Shown one piece after another: positions 36,084 through 47,235 of a DNA stretch of 64,000 nt. Source of the DNA: Polynucleobacter wuianus (lineage in GTDB: Bacteria; Pseudomonadota; Gammaproteobacteria; Burkholderiales; Burkholderiaceae); contig NZ_CP015922.1 in the NCBI RefSeq assembly GCF_001659725.1, forward strand, positions 124,001 through 188,000, written 5' to 3'. Position 1 is the first letter of the stretch; each line of letters opens with the position of its first letter. The position numbers were made by a program, and so were the translations under genes. A model generated the notes under the pieces. That model saw only the letters and a program-made list of their open reading frames with translations, had not been told where the DNA came from and made no database searches.

Positions 36084-37525
36084 TGTCGATGATGACTCTT
36101 GCTCAAGCACATGCCATGCTACCTGGAAGTAGGCTATTAAATGTTTCTGCTGAAGCAGCAAAAATAATAGCGCTATCAAGAGTGGGAACCGATAGTCGCC
36201 AAATTGATACAGGCGAATTATTCGTTGCTTTGGCTGGTGAGCGTTTTGATGCCCATGACTTCTTGGCCGATGTCGCAAGATCTGGGGCTGGTGCTGCATT
36301 AGTCAGCAATGCTGAACAGTGCCCAACAAATTTGCCCGGTATTTGTGTTGCCGATACACGCATCGGCTTGGGCAATCTGGCGAAAGCCTGGCGTGCAAAT
36401 TATGAAATTCCTTTGGTGTTGGTTACCGGAAGTAATGGCAAAACCACCGTTAAAGAAATGATTGCTGCAATTTTTAAGGCTGCAGTTGGAGAAGCTCATA
36501 CTCTGGTTACCAAAGGTAATCTCAATAATGACATTGGCTTGCCACTGACTTTATTAAAACTGCGCTCTACTGATCGTCTAGCAGTAGTTGAGTTGGGTAT
36601 GAATCATCCCGGAGAAACAGCGCAATTGGCTGCGATTGCGCAAGCTAATATTGCCCTTATTAACAATGCCCAACGCGAGCATCAAGAATTTATGGCAACG
36701 GTTGCTGCCGTTGCTGAAGAACACGCCGATGTAGTTCGTACCTTGCCCAAGAATGGCATTGCTGTATTCCCTGCAGATTCTGAGTTTACTTCTGTATGGC
36801 GTGAGGCTGCTGGTGCACGAAGGGTGATTGACTTCGCTTTGATCTCAACTCAGATAAACCAAACTGCTTCAGTTAAAGGTCGTCTATTAAGCAATGGACG
36901 GGTAGAAGTAGTTGCGGAGAATGGCTCAGTTGAGATTCAGCTCAATACCCTTGGAAGTCACAATGTACGTAATGCCCTGGCTGCTAGCGCTGTTGCTATA
37001 GCGGCAGGCATCGGCCTAGAAATAATCAAAGAAGGTCTTGAGTCATTTACTCCCGTAAATGGACGCATGCAAGCGAAGAAGATTGACCCTAATCACACAT
37101 TAATTGACGATAGCTATAACGCGAATCCAGATTCGGTACGAGCTGCAATTGATGCGCTTAAGCAATCTGGAAATATTTCTTGGTTGATTTTGGGAGACAT
37201 GGGAGAGGTTGGCAATCAAGGTCCTGAGTTTCACCGTGAAGTAGGCGCGTATGCAGCTGAGCAGGGGGTTGCTAAATTATTTGCTCTTGGCGAGCAATGC
37301 CAATTTGCGATCAAAGGCTTTGAGGGGGTTGCAAAAAATACTACAGCATCCAAAGCAATTCACTTTTCCGATATGGACAGTTTGATTGCACAGTTACGAG
37401 ATGCATTACATGCGCAGTCAACCGGCAGTAATCAACATCTCAATATTTTGGTTAAGGGTTCACGATTTATGCGCATGGAGCGTGTAGTGCAAGCCTTGTT
37501 AGAGGAGGCTAAAACATGCTCTTAA
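36083..37525 (+). CDS. murF: UDP-MurNAc-tripeptide:D-Ala-D-Ala ligase MurF
   Basis: A 480-residue Mur ligase adding D-Ala-D-Ala. TGSNGKTT (115-122) is the ATP loop; [19 protein letters not shown] near 36-54 the substrate domain; [16 protein letters not shown] and ELGMNHPGE the central domain; [17 protein letters not shown] the C-terminal domain. It starts at the TGATG junction with murE and its end overlaps mraY by 10 bp. Confidence 0.96.
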   Translation: MSMMTLAQAHAMLPGSRLLNVSAEAAKIIALSRVGTDSRQIDTGELFVALAGERFDAHDFLADVARSGAGAALVSNAEQCPTNLPGICVADTRIGLGNLAKAWRANYEIPLVLVTGSNGKTTVKEMIAAIFKAAVGEAHTLVTKGNLNNDIGLPLTLLKLRSTDRLAVVELGMNHPGETAQLAAIAQANIALINNAQREHQEFMATVAAVAEEHADVVRTLPKNGIAVFPADSEFTSVWREAAGARRVIDFALISTQINQTASVKGRLLSNGRVEVVAENGSVEIQLNTLGSHNVRNALAASAVAIAAGIGLEIIKEGLESFTPVNGRMQAKKIDPNHTLIDDSYNANPDSVRAAIDALKQSGNISWLILGDMGEVGNQGPEFHREVGAYAAEQGVAKLFALGEQCQFAIKGFEGVAKNTTASKAIHFSDMDSLIAQLRDALHAQSTGSNQHLNILVKGSRFMRMERVVQALLEEAKTCS

Positions 37526-38685
37526 TTTTGGCGCAATGGTTGCAAGATGATTTTGGATTCTTCAGAGTCTTTAACTACATTACCTTTAGAGCGGTGATGG
37601 CTACAGTTACTGCATTGCTGATTGGTTTAGCTGCAGGTCCCTGGGTTATTCGTAAGTTAACGGCATTAAAAATGGGGCAGGCAGTACGTACCAATGGCCC
37701 ACAATCCCACCTAGTGAAATCAGGTACACCAACGATGGGTGGCGTATTAATTCTGATCGGCATTTTTGTATCTTGTATGTTGTGGGCCGATCTTAGTAAT
37801 CGCTTTATCTGGATTGTGATGATTGTGACCTTTGGATTTGGAGCCGTAGGTTGGGTAGATGACTACCGCAAAGTCGCTCGCAAGGATCCTAAAGGTATGG
37901 CATCAAGAGAAAAATTCTTTTGGCAAACATTGATTGGTTTGTTTGCTGCTATTTACTTGGCGTTTTCCGTTTCTGAGGTCAATAACCTCAAGGTGCTGCA
38001 ATTATTCTATGAATGGCTAAAGAGCGGTTTTGCTTTAAATCTTCCTGCAAAAACAAATTTACTTTTGCCGTTCATTAAAGAGGTGAGTTACCCATTAGGA
38101 ATGATGGGCTTCATCATTTTGAGTTACTTGGTTATTGTTGGTAGTAGTAATGCTGTTAATTTGACCGATGGTCTAGATGGTTTGGTCATCATGCCAGTGA
38201 TTTTGGTTGGTGCCGCATTAGGTGCTTTTGCCTATGTGATGGGTAATGCGATTTATGCCAAATATCTACTCTTTCCTTATATCCCGGGAGCTGGAGAATT
38301 AATGATTTTCTGTGGTGCCATGGGAGGCGCTGGTTTAGCTTTTCTTTGGTACAACACGCATCCAGCTCAAGTATTCATGGGCGATGTGGGCGCGCTGGCT
38401 TTGGGCGGTGCGCTTGGAACTATTGCGGTGATTGTGCGTCAAGAGATTGTGCTCTTTGTGATGGGCGGAATCTTTGTCGCCGAAACACTGTCTGTGATGC
38501 TGCAAGTATTTTGGTTCAAGCTCACCAAAAAACATTTCGGCGAGGGGCGTCGTATTTTCCGTATGGCTCCACTGCACCACCATTTTGAATTGGGTGGCTG
38601 GAAAGAAACACAAGTGGTAGTTCGTTTTTGGATTATCACAATTCTCTTGGTGCTAATTGGTTTATCAAGTTTGAAATTACGGTGA
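37516..38685 (+). CDS. mraY: Phospho-MurNAc-pentapeptide translocase MraY
   Basis: A 389-residue integral membrane enzyme with about ten helices that forms lipid I from UDP-MurNAc-pentapeptide and undecaprenyl phosphate. [17 protein letters not shown] holds the first aspartate pair; [11 protein letters not shown] the Asp-rich loop; [17 protein letters not shown] and [15 protein letters not shown] complete the metal and substrate site. Length is typical of betaproteobacteria. Confidence 0.97.
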   Translation: MLLILAQWLQDDFGFFRVFNYITFRAVMATVTALLIGLAAGPWVIRKLTALKMGQAVRTNGPQSHLVKSGTPTMGGVLILIGIFVSCMLWADLSNRFIWIVMIVTFGFGAVGWVDDYRKVARKDPKGMASREKFFWQTLIGLFAAIYLAFSVSEVNNLKVLQLFYEWLKSGFALNLPAKTNLLLPFIKEVSYPLGMMGFIILSYLVIVGSSNAVNLTDGLDGLVIMPVILVGAALGAFAYVMGNAIYAKYLLFPYIPGAGELMIFCGAMGGAGLAFLWYNTHPAQVFMGDVGALALGGALGTIAVIVRQEIVLFVMGGIFVAETLSVMLQVFWFKLTKKHFGEGRRIFRMAPLHHHFELGGWKETQVVVRFWIITILLVLIGLSSLKLR

Positions 38686-38698
38686 ACCACAAATAAAT

Positions 38699-40321
38699 AT
38701 GCTGACTCTAGAAAATACTTTCGCTAACCCTACTGCCCTAGCTGATGCTGGCTATAGGGCTCCACATCAATTCCTTATTTTGGGATTGGGTGAGTCTGGT
38801 GTTGCTATGGCGAGGTGGTGCTTGCGTAATGGTGCAGCTGTGCGCTTGGTAGATACCCGCGATCGGTCCCAGTTTTCCACGCTTCAACTTGCATGGCTTG
38901 CAGAGCTAGAGTTTGCTGGCTTAAAAGACATGCAGTTTGGTCCACTGAGTGATGATTTACTCACTGATATTGATGTCGTTGGCATTAGTCCAGGTTTATC
39001 ACCATTACAAGAGCCAACAGAGTCCTTCCTAGTAAAAGCGCGTAAAGCAAGGGTAGATGTTTGGAGTGAAATTGAATTCTTTGCTCGTGCCATTGCCGCT
39101 ATGGCACGTATGGCAGAAGAAAAGCAATCTAGTTATGTAACGTCGGTGCTTGCGATTACGGGTACTAATGGCAAGACAACGACCACTGCATTAACTGGTC
39201 AATTGTGTGAGCGCGCTGGTAAGAAAGTGGCAGTTGCTGGAAATATCAGCCCTGCTGCTCTCGATAAGCTCATGACTTGTTTGGATGGCGCCGATCAAAT
39301 TGAAGATATGCCCGATGTTTGGGTATTAGAGCTATCGAGCTTCCAGTTGGTTTACACCGACTCATTAAATGCAACTGCTGCAACTGTATTGAATATTACT
39401 CAAGATCATTTGGACTGGCATGGCGATATGTCTGCTTATGCGACCGCTAAAGCCAAAATATTTGGCCCCGACACGATTTGTATTTTGAATCGGGATGATC
39501 CGGTAGTCATGGGCTTAATTGCTGATGAGCAAAAAGCAGAAAAGTTGATTGTGACCTTTGGTTCAAATCGCCCTGATGAGCAGGGTGCATTTGGGATTGA
39601 GCATGATTTGCGTGCGGGCGGTATCGATTGGTTGGTGTGGGCTGAAGTAGATGAAGATGTGGAGCCTAAACCAAAGCGCCGCCGTAAGTCAGTAGCAATC
39701 GAAGAGGATGAGCCATTACGTCTCAAGCGCTTGATACCAGCAGATGCATTACGTATTCGTGGTCGACATAACGCTTTAAATGCACTGGCCGCCCTTGCTC
39801 TTGCGCGCGCTGCTAATTTACCGATGAATGTTTTATTACATGGTTTGCGTGATTACCATGGTGAGCCACATCGAGTGCAAAGCATTGCGATTGTGAATGA
39901 CGTTGAATATGTTGATGACAGTAAGGGCACCAACGTTGGGGCTACAGTTGCCGCCTTAAATGGTTTAGGTAGCAATGAATCTGGTAAGCGCATTTGGTTG
40001 ATCGCAGGTGGAGATGGCAAAGGTCAAGACTTTAGTCCATTGCGCGAGCCTGCCTTACGTTTTGTCAAAGGCGTCTTCTTAATTGGCAAGGATGCTGCAA
40101 AGGTTGCCGAGGCAATGGGTGCTGATATTCCTTGCGTAAACAGCGGAGACTTACAAGCAGCTGTCCAAGCCGCTGCAGCCAAGGCGGTATCCGGAGATTT
40201 AGTTCTACTATCCCCCGCTTGCGCAAGTCTAGATCAGTTCCGCGACTACAAAGAGCGTGCACAAGTATTTGTAACAGAGGTTGAAGAATTGGGAATGCGC
40301 TTTGAAGGAATTCAGGCATGA
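38699..40321 (+). CDS. murD: UDP-MurNAc-L-Ala:D-Glu ligase MurD
   Basis: A 540-residue Mur ligase. LILGLGESGVAMARW near residue 26 is the UDP-binding Rossmann start; GTNGKTTTT (155-163) the ATP loop; ELSSFQL and NITQDHLDWHGD central motifs; VDDSKGTNVGATVAAL and LLSPACASLDQFRDYKER the C-terminal domain. It is about 100 residues longer than E. coli MurD. Much of the excess is a charged insert around 310-335 with the basic run PKPKRRRKS before EEDEPLRLKRL, a feature I recall from MurD of other Burkholderiales. It starts 13 bp after mraY and overlaps ftsW by 4 bp. Confidence 0.95.
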   Translation: MLTLENTFANPTALADAGYRAPHQFLILGLGESGVAMARWCLRNGAAVRLVDTRDRSQFSTLQLAWLAELEFAGLKDMQFGPLSDDLLTDIDVVGISPGLSPLQEPTESFLVKARKARVDVWSEIEFFARAIAAMARMAEEKQSSYVTSVLAITGTNGKTTTTALTGQLCERAGKKVAVAGNISPAALDKLMTCLDGADQIEDMPDVWVLELSSFQLVYTDSLNATAATVLNITQDHLDWHGDMSAYATAKAKIFGPDTICILNRDDPVVMGLIADEQKAEKLIVTFGSNRPDEQGAFGIEHDLRAGGIDWLVWAEVDEDVEPKPKRRRKSVAIEEDEPLRLKRLIPADALRIRGRHNALNALAALALARAANLPMNVLLHGLRDYHGEPHRVQSIAIVNDVEYVDDSKGTNVGATVAALNGLGSNESGKRIWLIAGGDGKGQDFSPLREPALRFVKGVFLIGKDAAKVAEAMGADIPCVNSGDLQAAVQAAAAKAVSGDLVLLSPACASLDQFRDYKERAQVFVTEVEELGMRFEGIQA

Positions 40322-41589
40322 GCTTAAGAGAAAAATTCTTCCCAGAAAACCGCTTAGGATTAGATCGATTCTGGAATTTCTCTAGAGGCGGGATTGATAA
40401 TTTCCGTACCGGTTTGCGCGATGCCGTCTCAGGTGTAGAGCAAACCCGTTCACGCATGATGGAGTATGACCAGTTATTGGTGTGGGCTGTGTTATCGCTA
40501 ATGTTGATAGGCTTGGTTATGGTCTATTCCGCATCAATCACTTTGGCCGATGGCCCTAAATACGCTAACTACAGCAGCAACTTCTTTTTGATTCGCCATT
40601 TGATCTCATTAGCAATTGCTATTGGAGTAGGTGTTTGGGCTTTCAAGATTCCAACTAAGGTGTGGGATCGTTACTCGCCCGTGATTTTTGGCTTCACTGT
40701 GTTATTGCTGATCGCTGTACTTATCCCAGGGATTGGTAAAGGGGTAAATGGTGCAAAGCGCTGGATTCCGTTGGGCTTGATGAATTTCCAGCCGTCTGAG
40801 TTAATGAAATTTGCTGCAGTCATTTTTGCTGCTAGTTACACAGTTCAACGTCAAGAGTATTTACATTCCTTTTCGAAGGGAATGTTGCCAATGGGTATTG
40901 CGGTTGCTCTAGTTGGTGGTCTCTTGATGAAAGAGCCTGATATGGGTGCATTTGTGGTCGTCGCATTAATTGCATTTGGAATCTTGTTCTTGGGCGGCAT
41001 TAATGCAAAGTTGTTTGGTGGCTTGATTGTGGTTGGCTTGCTCAGCGGTGCTGCAATGATTGCACTCTCACCATTCCGTCGCGGCCGTATGTTGGCATTT
41101 ATGGATCCATGGCAAGTGGATAACGCAGCGAATAAAGGTTATCAATTGACGCACTCACTGATGGCATTTGGTCGTGGTGAATGGTTTGGAACTGGTCTAG
41201 GCGGGAGCGTCGAAAAGCTGCATTACCTACCTGAGGCACATACTGACTTCATCATGGCAGTGATTGGCGAAGAACTCGGCTTTGTGGGTGTAGTTGTCAT
41301 GATTTTCTTGTTCTACTGGATTGTCCGTCGCGCATTCCTGATTGGTCGTACCGCCTTGCAATTGGATCGCAGCTTCGCAGGTTTAGCGGCAAAAGGTGTT
41401 GCCATCTGGATTGGTTGGCAGGCTTTTATCAATATGGGTGTGAACTTAGGTTTACTTCCAACAAAAGGTTTGACTTTGCCGCTAGTGAGTTATGGCGGCT
41501 CTGGAATTTTGATGAATGCAGTAGCTATTGCAATGTTGCTGCGTATTGATTATGAGAATCGTATTTTGATGCGTGGAGGGAAGTTGTGA
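40318..41589 (+). CDS. ftsW: Septal peptidoglycan glycosyltransferase FtsW
   Basis: A 423-residue SEDS-family protein with about ten membrane helices after a roughly 50-residue cytoplasmic N-terminus. It polymerises lipid II into glycan strands with FtsI. Markers are MVYSASITLA in the first helix, GKGVNGAKRWIPLG and NFQPSELMKF, the catalytic-loop region GLGGSVEKLHYLPEAHTDF, GEELGF, and the C-terminal GLTLPLVSYGGSG. It overlaps murD by 4 bp and murG by 4 bp. Confidence 0.96.
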   Translation: MSLREKFFPENRLGLDRFWNFSRGGIDNFRTGLRDAVSGVEQTRSRMMEYDQLLVWAVLSLMLIGLVMVYSASITLADGPKYANYSSNFFLIRHLISLAIAIGVGVWAFKIPTKVWDRYSPVIFGFTVLLLIAVLIPGIGKGVNGAKRWIPLGLMNFQPSELMKFAAVIFAASYTVQRQEYLHSFSKGMLPMGIAVALVGGLLMKEPDMGAFVVVALIAFGILFLGGINAKLFGGLIVVGLLSGAAMIALSPFRRGRMLAFMDPWQVDNAANKGYQLTHSLMAFGRGEWFGTGLGGSVEKLHYLPEAHTDFIMAVIGEELGFVGVVVMIFLFYWIVRRAFLIGRTALQLDRSFAGLAAKGVAIWIGWQAFINMGVNLGLLPTKGLTLPLVSYGGSGILMNAVAIAMLLRIDYENRILMRGGKL

Positions 41590-42659
41590 CAAGACCCTCA
41601 ATATTGGTGATGGCCGGTGGTACTGGCGGGCATATCTTCCCAGGCCTTGCTGTTGCCCAATATTTACGGATTTGCGGTTGGAACGTTGCATGGTTGGGTA
41701 ACCAAAGTGGCATGGAGTATCGCCTTGTGAAGTCCTGCGACTTTCCATTTGAAGCAGTTGAGTTTGGTGGCTTGCGTGGTAAAGGCCTCAAGGCAAAACT
41801 GATGCTCCCAATCAATTTGATGCGCGCATGTTTTCAGAGTTGGAAGATCATGCGTCGCTTAAAGCCGAGCGTTGTATTGGGTATGGGTGGTTACATTACC
41901 TTCCCAGGCGGCTTAGTCAGCAAACTCCTAAAGCGCCCATTGGTATTGCATGAATCAAATTCTGTAGCAGGTAGTGCTAATCGAGCGTTATCTAAGATTG
42001 CGATGCGCACTTTGACTGGTTTTCCTAACACCATGCAAAAAGCAGAGTGGGTTGGGAATCCGATTCGTGAAGAGTTTGACCATATACAGAAACCAGAGCT
42101 GCGCTATGAGCAACGTCAGGGACCAATATCTATATTGGTTGTTGGCGGTAGCTTGGGAGCGGCAGCTCTAAATGAAGCTATTCCTGCCGCGTTGGCATTA
42201 ATTCCAAAAGATGTTCGTCCAACAGTAACCCATCAGGCGGGCGATAAGCATTTAGCAGATTTGCAAAAACGTTATGCGGAGTTTGGTGTTGAAGCAGACA
42301 TTCGTCCATTTATCGACGATATGCCTAACGCCTACGCTAATGCGGACTTAGTAATTTGTAGATCGGGTGCGATGACCGTTTCTGAGTTAGCGGCATGCGG
42401 CGTAGCTTCATGCTTAATTCCATTTCCACATGCAATTGATGATCATCAAACTGCAAATGCCCAATTTTTGTCTAATGCGGGTGCTGCTGTTCTATTGCCG
42501 CAGCAATATCTTAATCCCCAAGATTTGGCTTTGATGATTCAAAACTTTAATCGAGGTGACCTTAAAGAAATGGCGATGCGTGCGCAAGCATTGGCTAAGC
42601 CGCATGCGACTCAGCGTGTTGCTGAAGTATGCGCTGATTGTGCGGGGGTAGGCGTATGA
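41586..42659 (+). CDS. murG: Lipid II synthase MurG (GlcNAc transferase)
   Basis: A 357-residue GT-B enzyme at the inner face of the membrane, adding GlcNAc to lipid [10 protein letters not shown] (11-19) is the first glycine-rich loop; [11 protein letters not shown] the second; [16 protein letters not shown] the third; [27 protein letters not shown] forms the UDP-GlcNAc site. It uses GTG 41586 as start, overlapping the ftsW stop (GTGA). Its stop overlaps the murC ATG by 4 bp. Confidence 0.96.
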   Translation: MTRPSILVMAGGTGGHIFPGLAVAQYLRICGWNVAWLGNQSGMEYRLVKSCDFPFEAVEFGGLRGKGLKAKLMLPINLMRACFQSWKIMRRLKPSVVLGMGGYITFPGGLVSKLLKRPLVLHESNSVAGSANRALSKIAMRTLTGFPNTMQKAEWVGNPIREEFDHIQKPELRYEQRQGPISILVVGGSLGAAALNEAIPAALALIPKDVRPTVTHQAGDKHLADLQKRYAEFGVEADIRPFIDDMPNAYANADLVICRSGAMTVSELAACGVASCLIPFPHAIDDHQTANAQFLSNAGAAVLLPQQYLNPQDLALMIQNFNRGDLKEMAMRAQALAKPHATQRVAEVCADCAGVGV

Positions 42660-44092
42660 AACATATCGTTCAGCAAATTCACTTTGTCGGTATCGGTGGT
42701 GCGGGTATGAGCGGTATCGCCGAAGTACTTTTGAATTTGGGTTATCAGGTCACTGGTTCGGATTTGGCTGAGAGCCTGACTACAAAGCGCCTTAAGGAAT
42801 TGGGTGCAGTTATTTATATTGGTCATGATCCAAAGAATGTCGGCACGGCAGAGGCGGTGGTAATTTCAACTGCAGTGGCAGGAAACAATCCTGAAGTATT
42901 GGCTGCACGTGCGGCCAAAATCCCGGTGATCCAACGTGCTGTGATGTTGGGCGAGTTGATGCGTCTAAAACAAGGTATTGCTATTGCTGGTACACATGGC
43001 AAAACTACGACAACAAGTTTGGTAGCTTCTGTATTGGCAGAAGGTGGTTTAGATCCAACCTTTGTGATTGGTGGCAAGCTCAATTCAGCTGGTGCAAATG
43101 CACGCTTAGGCCAAGGTGACTTCATTGTGGTTGAGGCAGATGAGTCAGATGCTTCATTCTTGCAGCTATTCCCGGCAATGGAGGTGGTTACCAATATTGA
43201 TGCTGATCATATGGATACTTACCAGCACGATATGGCGAGGTTGAAGCAGGCCTTTGTGCAATTTATCCAGCGCATGCCTTTCTATGGCATTGCAGTCTTG
43301 TGTATTGACGATGCAAATGTGCGTGACATTATTCCTTTTGTCTCACAACCTGTATTGCGTTATGGACTTTCTGATGATGCGGATATCCGTGCCAGTAACA
43401 TACGCGCTGATGGTACTCGAATGCATTTCACAGTAGAGCGTCGCACAGTTCGTCGTCATGGAAATAAACCGGGTCCACTGAATGTGACATTGAATCTTCC
43501 TGGCCTACACAACGTACGTAATGCGCTTGCAGCAATTGGAATTGCAACTGAGTTGGGTGTTGGAGACGAGGCAATTACTAAGGCCTTGTCTGAGTTTGGT
43601 GGTGTTAGCCGCCGCTTCCAGCGCTATGGTGAGATTCCACTTGCCTCAGGTGGTAGCTTTACCTTGATTGATGACTATGGCCACCATCCGGTAGAGATGG
43701 CTGCTACTTTGGCTGCAGCACGAGGCGCTTTCCCAGATCGTCGTTTAGTTCTGGCTTTTCAGCCACATCGCTTTACTAGAACGCGCGATTGCTTTGGTGA
43801 ATTTGTACAAGTGCTTCGAAATTTTGATGCCTTGGTATTAACCGAAGTTTATCCCGCTGGTGAAGCGAAGATTCAGGGCGCGGATGGAAAGAGCTTGATG
43901 AAAGCGGCTTTAGCTGAAGACAAGCAATCCAAAGCATCCCTCAATTCTGCTGCGGTGGTATTTGCATCCAATGTTGCTGAGATGCCAGAAAAGTTAAGTC
44001 AAGTTTTAAAAGATGGAGATGTATTAATTACGATGGGCGCAGGTTCTATTTCAGCTTTGCCACACACCTTGTCGGAGGCAAAGAATGTCTAA
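42656..44092 (+). CDS. murC: UDP-MurNAc:L-alanine ligase MurC
   Basis: A 478-residue Mur ligase adding the first amino acid. [17 protein letters not shown] (about 9-25) is the UDP-binding start; [12 protein letters not shown] near residue 112 the ATP loop; [12 protein letters not shown] and [14 protein letters not shown] the central domain; [16 protein letters not shown] and [11 protein letters not shown] the C-terminal domain. ATG 42656 gives the family's standard [15 protein letters not shown] and an ATGA overlap with murG; the in-frame ATG at 42638 is less likely. It overlaps ddlB by 8 bp. Confidence 0.96.
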   Translation: MKHIVQQIHFVGIGGAGMSGIAEVLLNLGYQVTGSDLAESLTTKRLKELGAVIYIGHDPKNVGTAEAVVISTAVAGNNPEVLAARAAKIPVIQRAVMLGELMRLKQGIAIAGTHGKTTTTSLVASVLAEGGLDPTFVIGGKLNSAGANARLGQGDFIVVEADESDASFLQLFPAMEVVTNIDADHMDTYQHDMARLKQAFVQFIQRMPFYGIAVLCIDDANVRDIIPFVSQPVLRYGLSDDADIRASNIRADGTRMHFTVERRTVRRHGNKPGPLNVTLNLPGLHNVRNALAAIGIATELGVGDEAITKALSEFGGVSRRFQRYGEIPLASGGSFTLIDDYGHHPVEMAATLAAARGAFPDRRLVLAFQPHRFTRTRDCFGEFVQVLRNFDALVLTEVYPAGEAKIQGADGKSLMKAALAEDKQSKASLNSAAVVFASNVAEMPEKLSQVLKDGDVLITMGAGSISALPHTLSEAKNV

Positions 44093-45092
44093 GCAAAGTC
44101 TTAGCTTATGGGGTGATCGTGTAAAGACACGGTTGGCCAGCTTGGATGTCAAAGCCTTTGGTCGAGTGGGTGTCCTGCTGGGCGGTCGTTCTGGCGAGCG
44201 CGAGATTTCGTTGATGTCGGGTAATGGCGTGTTACAGGCACTTATATCTAGAGGCGTTGACGCTCACGCATTTGATCCAGGAGTACGCAATCCAACAGAA
44301 TTAGTTGCGGAGAAATTCGATCGCATATTTATTTCTTTGCATGGTCGCTATGGTGAAGATGGAACTATTCAAGGTTTGCTTGATTTACTTGAGCTGCCAT
44401 ATACCGGTAGCGGTGTGCTTGCTTCAGCATTAGCCATTGATAAGATTGTCACAAAGCAAGTTTGGATTAGCAATGGACTTGCTACCCCTGAATTTGAAGA
44501 GTTAAAGGCAGATAGCGACTGGAATGCAGTTGTGAAGCATCTTGGTTTGCCATTAATTGTGAAGCCGGCGCATGAGGGTTCTTCGCTAGGCTTAACTAAA
44601 GTAAGGTCTGTAGAAGAGCTACCTGCTGCATATCAGCTGGCTGCTGGACTTGATAAAAAAGTGATTGCAGAAACTTGTATCGTGGGTGATGAGTTGACTT
44701 GTCCATTGGTGGGCCAAGGCAATAGTGCCGAAGCATTACCTGTAATCAAAATTATTCCACCGCAAGCCAACTATGATTTTCATAACAAGTATTTTTCCGA
44801 TGAGACCCAATACCTGTGCCCAACAGGATTAGCTCCTGAGGTAAATGAGCGAGTACAAGAACTTGCTTTGGCCGCGTATAAAGCCCTTGGTTGTCGCACC
44901 TGGGGTCGTGCTGATGTGATGTTGGATCAAAAAACAGGTAAACCCTATTTACTTGAGATGAATACCTCTCCTGGCATGACTTCACACTCATTGGTGCCGA
45001 TGGCAGCCAAGGCTGCTGGCGTTGAATACGCTGATTTAGTTCTGTGGCTACTTAGTCAAACCTTGCCAGAAAAAGAGGTTACGACTGTATGA
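44085..45092 (+). CDS. ddlB: D-alanine--D-alanine ligase
   Basis: A 335-residue ATP-grasp enzyme making the dipeptide used by Mur[22 protein letters not shown] near residue 27-47 is the N-terminal signature; [18 protein letters not shown] follows; [19 protein letters not shown] binds [19 protein letters not shown] holds metal ligands E and N. It has about 20 extra N-terminal residues compared with E. coli DdlB. It lies between murC (8-bp overlap) and ftsQ (4-bp overlap). Confidence 0.96.
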   Translation: MSKQSLSLWGDRVKTRLASLDVKAFGRVGVLLGGRSGEREISLMSGNGVLQALISRGVDAHAFDPGVRNPTELVAEKFDRIFISLHGRYGEDGTIQGLLDLLELPYTGSGVLASALAIDKIVTKQVWISNGLATPEFEELKADSDWNAVVKHLGLPLIVKPAHEGSSLGLTKVRSVEELPAAYQLAAGLDKKVIAETCIVGDELTCPLVGQGNSAEALPVIKIIPPQANYDFHNKYFSDETQYLCPTGLAPEVNERVQELALAAYKALGCRTWGRADVMLDQKTGKPYLLEMNTSPGMTSHSLVPMAAKAAGVEYADLVLWLLSQTLPEKEVTTV

Positions 45093-45946
45093 GTAACTTC
45101 ATGGACCGGTTCGGCGAAATTTTCGCCATGCTGATGTCTCCGCTCTGGAATCATCCGGATCGGATGCAGAAAGTAAGCCGTTTCTTAATGCGTTGTTTTA
45201 TAGCGATGATGGTTATTGGTATTTTGGTCTGGCTAAGTCAGCATCCTGTGTTTGTGCTCAAGCAAATTCAGGTTGAGCCAGTGGCTGGTCAAACGCTGCA
45301 GCATATTAATAAATCGGTTGTGAAGCGGCAAGTGCTCGAAACCGTGCAAGGTAATTTCTTTAGCGTACGTCTTGAGGATGTGAAACGTGGCTTTGAAAGT
45401 ATGCCGTGGGTCCGTCATGCTAATGTGCGCCGAGTTTGGCCTAACGGCTTGATAGTCAGCATTGAAGAGCAAAAGCCCTTTGGTACTTGGGGTGGTGCCG
45501 AAAGTCATACGTTAATTAACAATCACGGTGAAATCTTTGCTGGACGTATTTCTGAGGTTAATGACGACGTCCGATTGGTAGATTTCCATGGGCCTGAGGA
45601 TGCAGGCAAAGAAGTAATGAGTCTTTATGAAAAGGCCAATAACTGGTTTAAGCCTTGGGGCGCAGAAGTGACCAGCCTTGCTTTAACTGAACGTTATGCA
45701 TGGCATATCAAGCTCTCTAACGGTATGAAAGTCGAATTTGGGCGCGATGAAGAGAGCTCGGATAAAACATTAACCGAAGAGCGTGTTGCTCGGCTCTTTA
45801 AGTATTGGCCGCAAGTTCAAGAAAAGTGGTCCAACCGAATTGATGCAGTGGATTTGCGTTATGCAAATGGTTTTGCAGTTCATCTTGCTTCTGCAAGCGT
45901 GAAAAAGAATGATGTTGATGGCAAGAAAAGTGAGCTGAAGCAATGA
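45089..45946 (+). CDS. ftsQ: Cell division protein FtsQ
   Basis: A 285-residue bitopic protein: cytoplasmic N-terminus (1-30), one membrane helix (about 31-52, [16 protein letters not shown]), a POTRA domain opening [20 protein letters not shown], then the FtsQ domain with [19 protein letters not shown]. It recruits FtsL-FtsB to the division site. The last about 20 residues are charged and poorly conserved. It overlaps ddlB by 4 bp and ends 10 bp before ftsA. Confidence 0.94.
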   Translation: MSNFMDRFGEIFAMLMSPLWNHPDRMQKVSRFLMRCFIAMMVIGILVWLSQHPVFVLKQIQVEPVAGQTLQHINKSVVKRQVLETVQGNFFSVRLEDVKRGFESMPWVRHANVRRVWPNGLIVSIEEQKPFGTWGGAESHTLINNHGEIFAGRISEVNDDVRLVDFHGPEDAGKEVMSLYEKANNWFKPWGAEVTSLALTERYAWHIKLSNGMKVEFGRDEESSDKTLTEERVARLFKYWPQVQEKWSNRIDAVDLRYANGFAVHLASASVKKNDVDGKKSELKQ

Positions 45947-45956
45947 AGGAATGGGA

Positions 45957-47186
45957 ATGAGTAAAGACAATCGCGATTTATTGGTTGGTTTAGATATTGG
46001 AACCTCTAAGGTGGTGGCCTTGGTTGCAGAATTAGCGCCTGATGGTCAATTCAATGTGGTTGGCGTTGGCCAAACTGCTTCTAAAGGTTTGAAAAAAGGC
46101 GTGGTCGTCAACATTGAGGCAACTGTTCAGTCGATTCAGAAGGCTTTGGAAGAAGCCGAGATCATGGCTGATCGTCAAATCGTTCAAGTATTCACTGGTA
46201 TAGCTGGTAATCACATCGTAAGTTTTAACTCTAGTGGCATGGTTGCTATACGTGATAAAGAAGTGAGCTCAGGAGATGTTGAGCGCGTGCTAGAGACTGC
46301 AAAAGCAATCAATATTCCAACTGACCAACAAATTTTGCACATCCTTGTTCAAGAATTCATCATCGACGGTCAAGAAGATGTACGTGAGCCAATCGGTATG
46401 AGCGGTTTGCGCTTAGAGGTGAAGGTTCATATCGTTACAGGTGCGGTTAGTGCTGCACAAAACATTGTGAAATGTGTGCGTCGCTGTGGACTTGAAGTAA
46501 ACGACCTTATTTTGCAGCCCTTGGCATCTAGTCTTGCGGTTTTAACTGAAGATGAGAAAGAGCTTGGCGTTGTATTGGTCGATATTGGCGGTGGCACAAC
46601 CGATATTGCGATTTATTGCCAAGGATCCATTCGTCATACTGCAGTGATTCCAATTGCTGGTGATCAGATTACCAATGACATTGCAATGGCATTGCGCACC
46701 CCAACGATTGATGCGGAAGATCTTAAGATTGCGCATGGTATTGCCCGTCAAGAGATGGCTGATCCAGCCGCAATGATTGACGTACCCGGTGTCGGTGATC
46801 GTGAGCCACGCCCAATGTCTAAGCAGGCACTAGCTGCTGTGATCGAGCCTCGGGTTGAGGAGTTATTTACTTTAGTCAGAGGGGTTGTACGCGACTCTGG
46901 CTATGAAGACATGGTTTCTTCAGGAATCGTTCTAACTGGTGGTACCTCTTTGATGCCAGGCATGGTTGAGCTAGCAGAGCAAGTGTTCTTGAGACCAGCT
47001 CGTATTGGTACTCCTGAGTATCGCGGGCATTTACATGAAGTTTTACGTAGCCCCAGATTTGCTACCAGCATTGGTTTGTTAATGGAAGGTCAGGCGCAGT
47101 TGTTGCGTGGCCGTCGAGTTTCTCAATCAGGCGCATTACAAGGTGTTATCTCGCGCATGAAGGAATGGTTTGCAGGAAATTTTTAA
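45957..47186 (+). CDS. ftsA: Cell division protein FtsA
   Basis: A 409-residue actin-like ATPase that tethers FtsZ to the membrane. LLVGLDIGTSKVVALVAEL at the start is phosphate loop 1; VVLVDIGGGTTDIAIY near 205 is phosphate loop 2; ILTGGTSLMPGM the adenosine motif; MKEWFAGNF at the C-terminus is the amphipathic membrane-targeting helix. ATG 45957 was preferred because AAGGA (45946-45950) lies 6 nt before it; ATG 45951 would touch that sequence. Confidence 0.96.
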   Translation: MSKDNRDLLVGLDIGTSKVVALVAELAPDGQFNVVGVGQTASKGLKKGVVVNIEATVQSIQKALEEAEIMADRQIVQVFTGIAGNHIVSFNSSGMVAIRDKEVSSGDVERVLETAKAINIPTDQQILHILVQEFIIDGQEDVREPIGMSGLRLEVKVHIVTGAVSAAQNIVKCVRRCGLEVNDLILQPLASSLAVLTEDEKELGVVLVDIGGGTTDIAIYCQGSIRHTAVIPIAGDQITNDIAMALRTPTIDAEDLKIAHGIARQEMADPAAMIDVPGVGDREPRPMSKQALAAVIEPRVEELFTLVRGVVRDSGYEDMVSSGIVLTGGTSLMPGMVELAEQVFLRPARIGTPEYRGHLHEVLRSPRFATSIGLLMEGQAQLLRGRRVSQSGALQGVISRMKEWFAGNF

Positions 47187-47225
47187 GTTTTTTTCGTCGT
47201 CGTCAATGTAGTACGTTTTTTACCT

Positions 47226-47232
47226 AGGAGGG
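47226..47232 (+). promoter_or_regulatory. Strong Shine-Dalgarno of ftsZ
   Basis: AGGAGGG ends 3 nt before ATG 47236. It is stronger than the sites in the overlapping genes upstream and fits the high FtsZ level needed. The 49 bp ftsA-ftsZ gap also holds two T-runs. Confidence 0.6.
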
Positions 47233-47235
47233 TAT

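Noticed and set aside
39436..39726. 96-codon antisense frame in murD
   Set aside because: Shadow of murD; Arg/Ser-rich low-complexity product with no supporting start.
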